Source of the DNA: Sphingomonadales bacterium
GTDB lineage: Bacteria > Pseudomonadota > Alphaproteobacteria > Sphingomonadales > Sphingomonadaceae
Assembly: GCA_028289885.1 (NCBI GenBank)
Contig: JAQGKX010000151.1
Location: forward strand, 1-42,615
Direction of reading: 5' to 3'
DNA: 42,615 nt
The position numbers and the translations under genes are program-made. Shown piece by piece: positions 40,541 to 42,615 of the stretch (positions within the stretch are counted from its first letter, which is position 1; every line of letters starts with the position of its first letter). A model generated the notes under the pieces. It saw only the letters and a list, made by a program, of their open reading frames with translations. It did not search any database and was not told the DNA's origin.

Positions 40541-42615
40541 ATGACGTCGCGCCGTTTGCTGACAACAGCACTTCTTGCCACGACGATGCTCGCGGCGACG
40601 CCGGGATTTGCGCAGACCGCCGCTCCAGCCGAAGCGGCCAGCGATACCGGAAGCGAAATCATCGTGACCGCGACGCGCCGTTCGGAAAGCCTGCAGCATG
40701 TCCCGATCAGCATCCAGGCGCTTACGCCCGCAGTGCTCGACCAGCATCAGGTTGCCAGTTTCGACGATTATTCCAAATTGCTGCCCAGTGTCAGCTACCA
40801 GACCTACGGACCCTCACAGGCGCAATTGACGTTCCGTGGCGTGGCCACTGGCGGCGTGGATCTTCCGGGCGGTTCGCTGTCGGCGGCGGGCGTTTACCTC
40901 GACGAAATTCCGGTCACGACGATCGGCGCGCTGCTCGACATCCATATTTACGACGTCGCGCGTGTCGAGGCGCTGGCCGGACCGCAAGGGACGTTGTTCG
41001 GCGCAAGTTCGCTTGCCGGAACCTTGCGCATCATCACCAACCAGCCCGACACGACCAAGTTTTCCGCGGGCTATGACCTGACCGGGAGCAAGTTCGGCAA
41101 GGGGCAGGGCAGCGGCACCGCGGAAGGTTTCGTCAATATCCCCCTAAGCGAAAGCGCGGCGATCAGGGTCGTCGGCTATTATCAGCACGACGGCGGTTAT
41201 ATCGACAACACGCTCGGTTCGCGCACCTACACATTGTCGGACAACGACCCGACCACGAACATCACCCGCACCAATGCCGATCAGGTGAAGAAGAACTTCA
41301 ACGATGTTGATACCTATGGCGGCCGCGTTGCCCTCAAGATCGACCTCGACGACAATTGGACCGTCACGCCGACCGTCATTGCGCAGCACCAGATTGCGCA
41401 TGGAACATTCGGCTTCGACCCGAACGTCGGTGATCTGCAAGTTCATGACTTTTCGCCCGATCGCAACCGTGACAAATGGTATCAGGCGGCATTGACGGTG
41501 CAGGGGAAACTCTCGAACTGGGACGTCACTTATTCGGGTGGCTACCTCCAGCGGTCGATCAAGAACGATCAGGATTATTCTTACTACACTGTCTATTATG
41601 ACAAGCTGGCCGGGTACACGAACTTCCCGATACCCGGCGGTGGATTTCTCGACCCGACGCAGCGGTTCCACAACACGCAGGCGATGACGAAGATGACGCA
41701 CGAATTCCGCGTCAGTTCGCCGGGCAGCGACCCGTTCCGACTGACCGCAGGCCTGTTCATGCAGCGCCAGTCGAACGACAATGCGGCCGATTATATCGTG
41801 CCAGGCCTCGCGGCTACCGGCAGTTCGCTTGCTGTGTTCGGAGACGATGTATTCCGAACCCAAACGCACATCGTCGATCGCGACTATGCGGCTTTCGGCC
41901 AGGCATCGTATGACATCTTGCCAACAGTAACGTTCACTGCCGGTATCCGCGGCTTCATCGCAAAAAATACGCTGACGGGCTTTTCCGGATTTGCCAGCAA
42001 CGCCGTAGATGCCGGTTGCACATTGCCCGTTACCCAAAGCTGCGTGACGGTGGACAAGGTCTACGATCAGTCGGGCGAAACGCATAAAGCCAATCTAACG
42101 TGGCAAATCGATCAGGATCGCATGGTTTATGCGACTTATTCTACAGGATTCAGGCCGGGCGGGAACAACCGGCGCGCGGGTGTTCTTTCCTACGACGCCG
42201 ATACGATCGACAATTATGAAGTCGGCTGGAAGACAAGCTGGTTCGATCACGCATTGCGGCTGAATGGCGCGGTGTTCTACGAAAAATGGAAGAAGCTGCA
42301 ATATGGCCTCGCCCCGGCCGGCTCCGTGGGCGTCGTTAACATTTATAACGCGGGCAATGCGCGGATCTATGGTGTCGAGGCCGATGCGCAGCTGAAACTG
42401 GGAGGGCTGACGCTGTCCGGCAGCGGTTCCTTTATCGATGCAAAGCTGACGACGGATTTCTGCCAGATCGGAGCCGACGGCAATCCCAATTGCGCGGCAG
42501 GCCTGACCGCACCGAAAGGCACGCGCCTGCCTGTCCAGCCCAAATACAAGGGCAACGCCACGGCGCGCTACGAATTCGACATGGGAGAGGCAAAGCCCTT
42601 CCTTCAGGCGAACAT
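40541..42615 (+). CDS. TonB-dependent outer-membrane receptor (3' end missing)
   Basis: The gene starts at ATG 40541, after a G-rich stretch, and runs off the window; about 691 residues are visible. It has a signal peptide (MTSRRLLTTALLATTMLAATPGFAQ). A TonB-box/plug region (GSEIIVTATRRSESLQHVPISIQALTPAVLDQ, YSKLLPSVSYQ, VYLDEIPVTT, VARVEALAGPQGTLFGASSLAGTLRIIT) leads into a 22-strand-type barrel with motifs such as YATYSTGFRPGGNNRR and YEVGWKTSWFDHALRLNGAVFYEKW. It takes up an unknown ligand. It is separated by 120 nt from the TPR-sulfotransferase gene and probably functionally linked to it and to the secreted peptidase. Confidence 0.96.
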   Translation, partial: MTSRRLLTTALLATTMLAATPGFAQTAAPAEAASDTGSEIIVTATRRSESLQHVPISIQALTPAVLDQHQVASFDDYSKLLPSVSYQTYGPSQAQLTFRGVATGGVDLPGGSLSAAGVYLDEIPVTTIGALLDIHIYDVARVEALAGPQGTLFGASSLAGTLRIITNQPDTTKFSAGYDLTGSKFGKGQGSGTAEGFVNIPLSESAAIRVVGYYQHDGGYIDNTLGSRTYTLSDNDPTTNITRTNADQVKKNFNDVDTYGGRVALKIDLDDNWTVTPTVIAQHQIAHGTFGFDPNVGDLQVHDFSPDRNRDKWYQAALTVQGKLSNWDVTYSGGYLQRSIKNDQDYSYYTVYYDKLAGYTNFPIPGGGFLDPTQRFHNTQAMTKMTHEFRVSSPGSDPFRLTAGLFMQRQSNDNAADYIVPGLAATGSSLAVFGDDVFRTQTHIVDRDYAAFGQASYDILPTVTFTAGIRGFIAKNTLTGFSGFASNAVDAGCTLPVTQSCVTVDKVYDQSGETHKANLTWQIDQDRMVYATYSTGFRPGGNNRRAGVLSYDADTIDNYEVGWKTSWFDHALRLNGAVFYEKWKKLQYGLAPAGSVGVVNIYNAGNARIYGVEADAQLKLGGLTLSGSGSFIDAKLTTDFCQIGADGNPNCAAGLTAPKGTRLPVQPKYKGNATARYEFDMGEAKPFLQAN

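Noticed and set aside
1-42615. CRISPR arrays, tRNA/rRNA genes, insertion sequences and phage genes
   Set aside because: I saw no regularly spaced repeats, cloverleaf sequences, transposase motifs or phage structural genes on either strand.

Overview
The window looks like a chromosomal segment of an alphaproteobacterium of the sphingomonad group. This rests on high-GC coding sequence with ATGA-type overlaps, a TonB-dependent receptor beside a TPR-sulfotransferase, and an exopolysaccharide (EPS) locus whose core genes resemble sphingomonad EPS genes. The genus cannot be fixed from the sequence alone. Most of the window (about 4.6-34.3 kb) is one large EPS biosynthesis, modification and export locus, flanked by housekeeping genes.

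Layout. (1) 1-4027: the end of kdpA, then kdpB, kdpC and a KdpE-type response regulator. This is the high-affinity K+ ATPase operon, but no kdpD sensor kinase lies between kdpC and kdpE. (2) 4028-4645: a low-GC gap with one doubtful secreted ORF on the minus strand and the leader of the EPS operon. (3) 4646-9916 (+): the export module. It encodes a short OPX (Wza/GumB-like) protein, a Gly-rich secreted protein, a 440-aa outer-membrane beta-barrel, a Wzz/BY-kinase fusion with a C-terminal Tyr cluster, and a coupled single-pass unknown. (4) 9892-14141: an O-antigen-ligase/polymerase-like protein (-), two glycosyltransferases and a hexapeptide acyltransferase (+). (5) 14334-23353 (-): a long operon running deacetylase lipoprotein, flippase, glycosyltransferase, acyltransferase, Wzy-like polymerase, acyltransferase, acyltransferase-SGNH fusion. 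Its distal half is visibly AT-richer. (6) 23476-26926 (+): GH10 glycanase, glycosyltransferase, acyltransferase, coupled by ATGA overlaps. (7) 26916-32742 (-): polyprenyl glycosylphosphotransferase (chain initiation), SleB-type hydrolase, a small secreted unknown, a two-domain SGNH esterase, and a PssD/PssE (Alg14/Alg13-like) split glycosyltransferase. (8) 33010-34261 (+): a tiny membrane ORF and a LapG-like transglutaminase-fold cysteine peptidase. (9) 34280-42615: mobA, an unknown protein, a Nudix hydrolase, a family-6 UDG-like (hypoxanthine) DNA glycosylase, a small secreted protein, a secreted M20 peptidase, a TPR-sulfotransferase and the start of a TonB-dependent receptor.

How the EPS genes probably work together. 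The glycosylphosphotransferase loads the first sugar-phosphate on undecaprenyl phosphate. PssD/E and the three or four GT-B enzymes extend the repeat unit. The acyltransferases (four membrane AT3 proteins and one LbH protein) and possibly the SGNH and deacetylase proteins set its decoration. Wzx flips it and a Wzy-like protein polymerises it under control of the BY-kinase co-polymerase. Export would pass through the OPX protein plus a separate beta-barrel, because the OPX protein is too short to carry its own outer-membrane helix.

The most interesting signals are: the OPX/Gly-rich protein/beta-barrel trio as a possible three-part export pore; a GH10-like enzyme with an altered active-site loop inside an EPS operon; a shared 15-bp TGCACTGCA-type element upstream of the chain-initiating gene and of an unrelated unknown gene; and the kdp operon without an adjacent sensor kinase.
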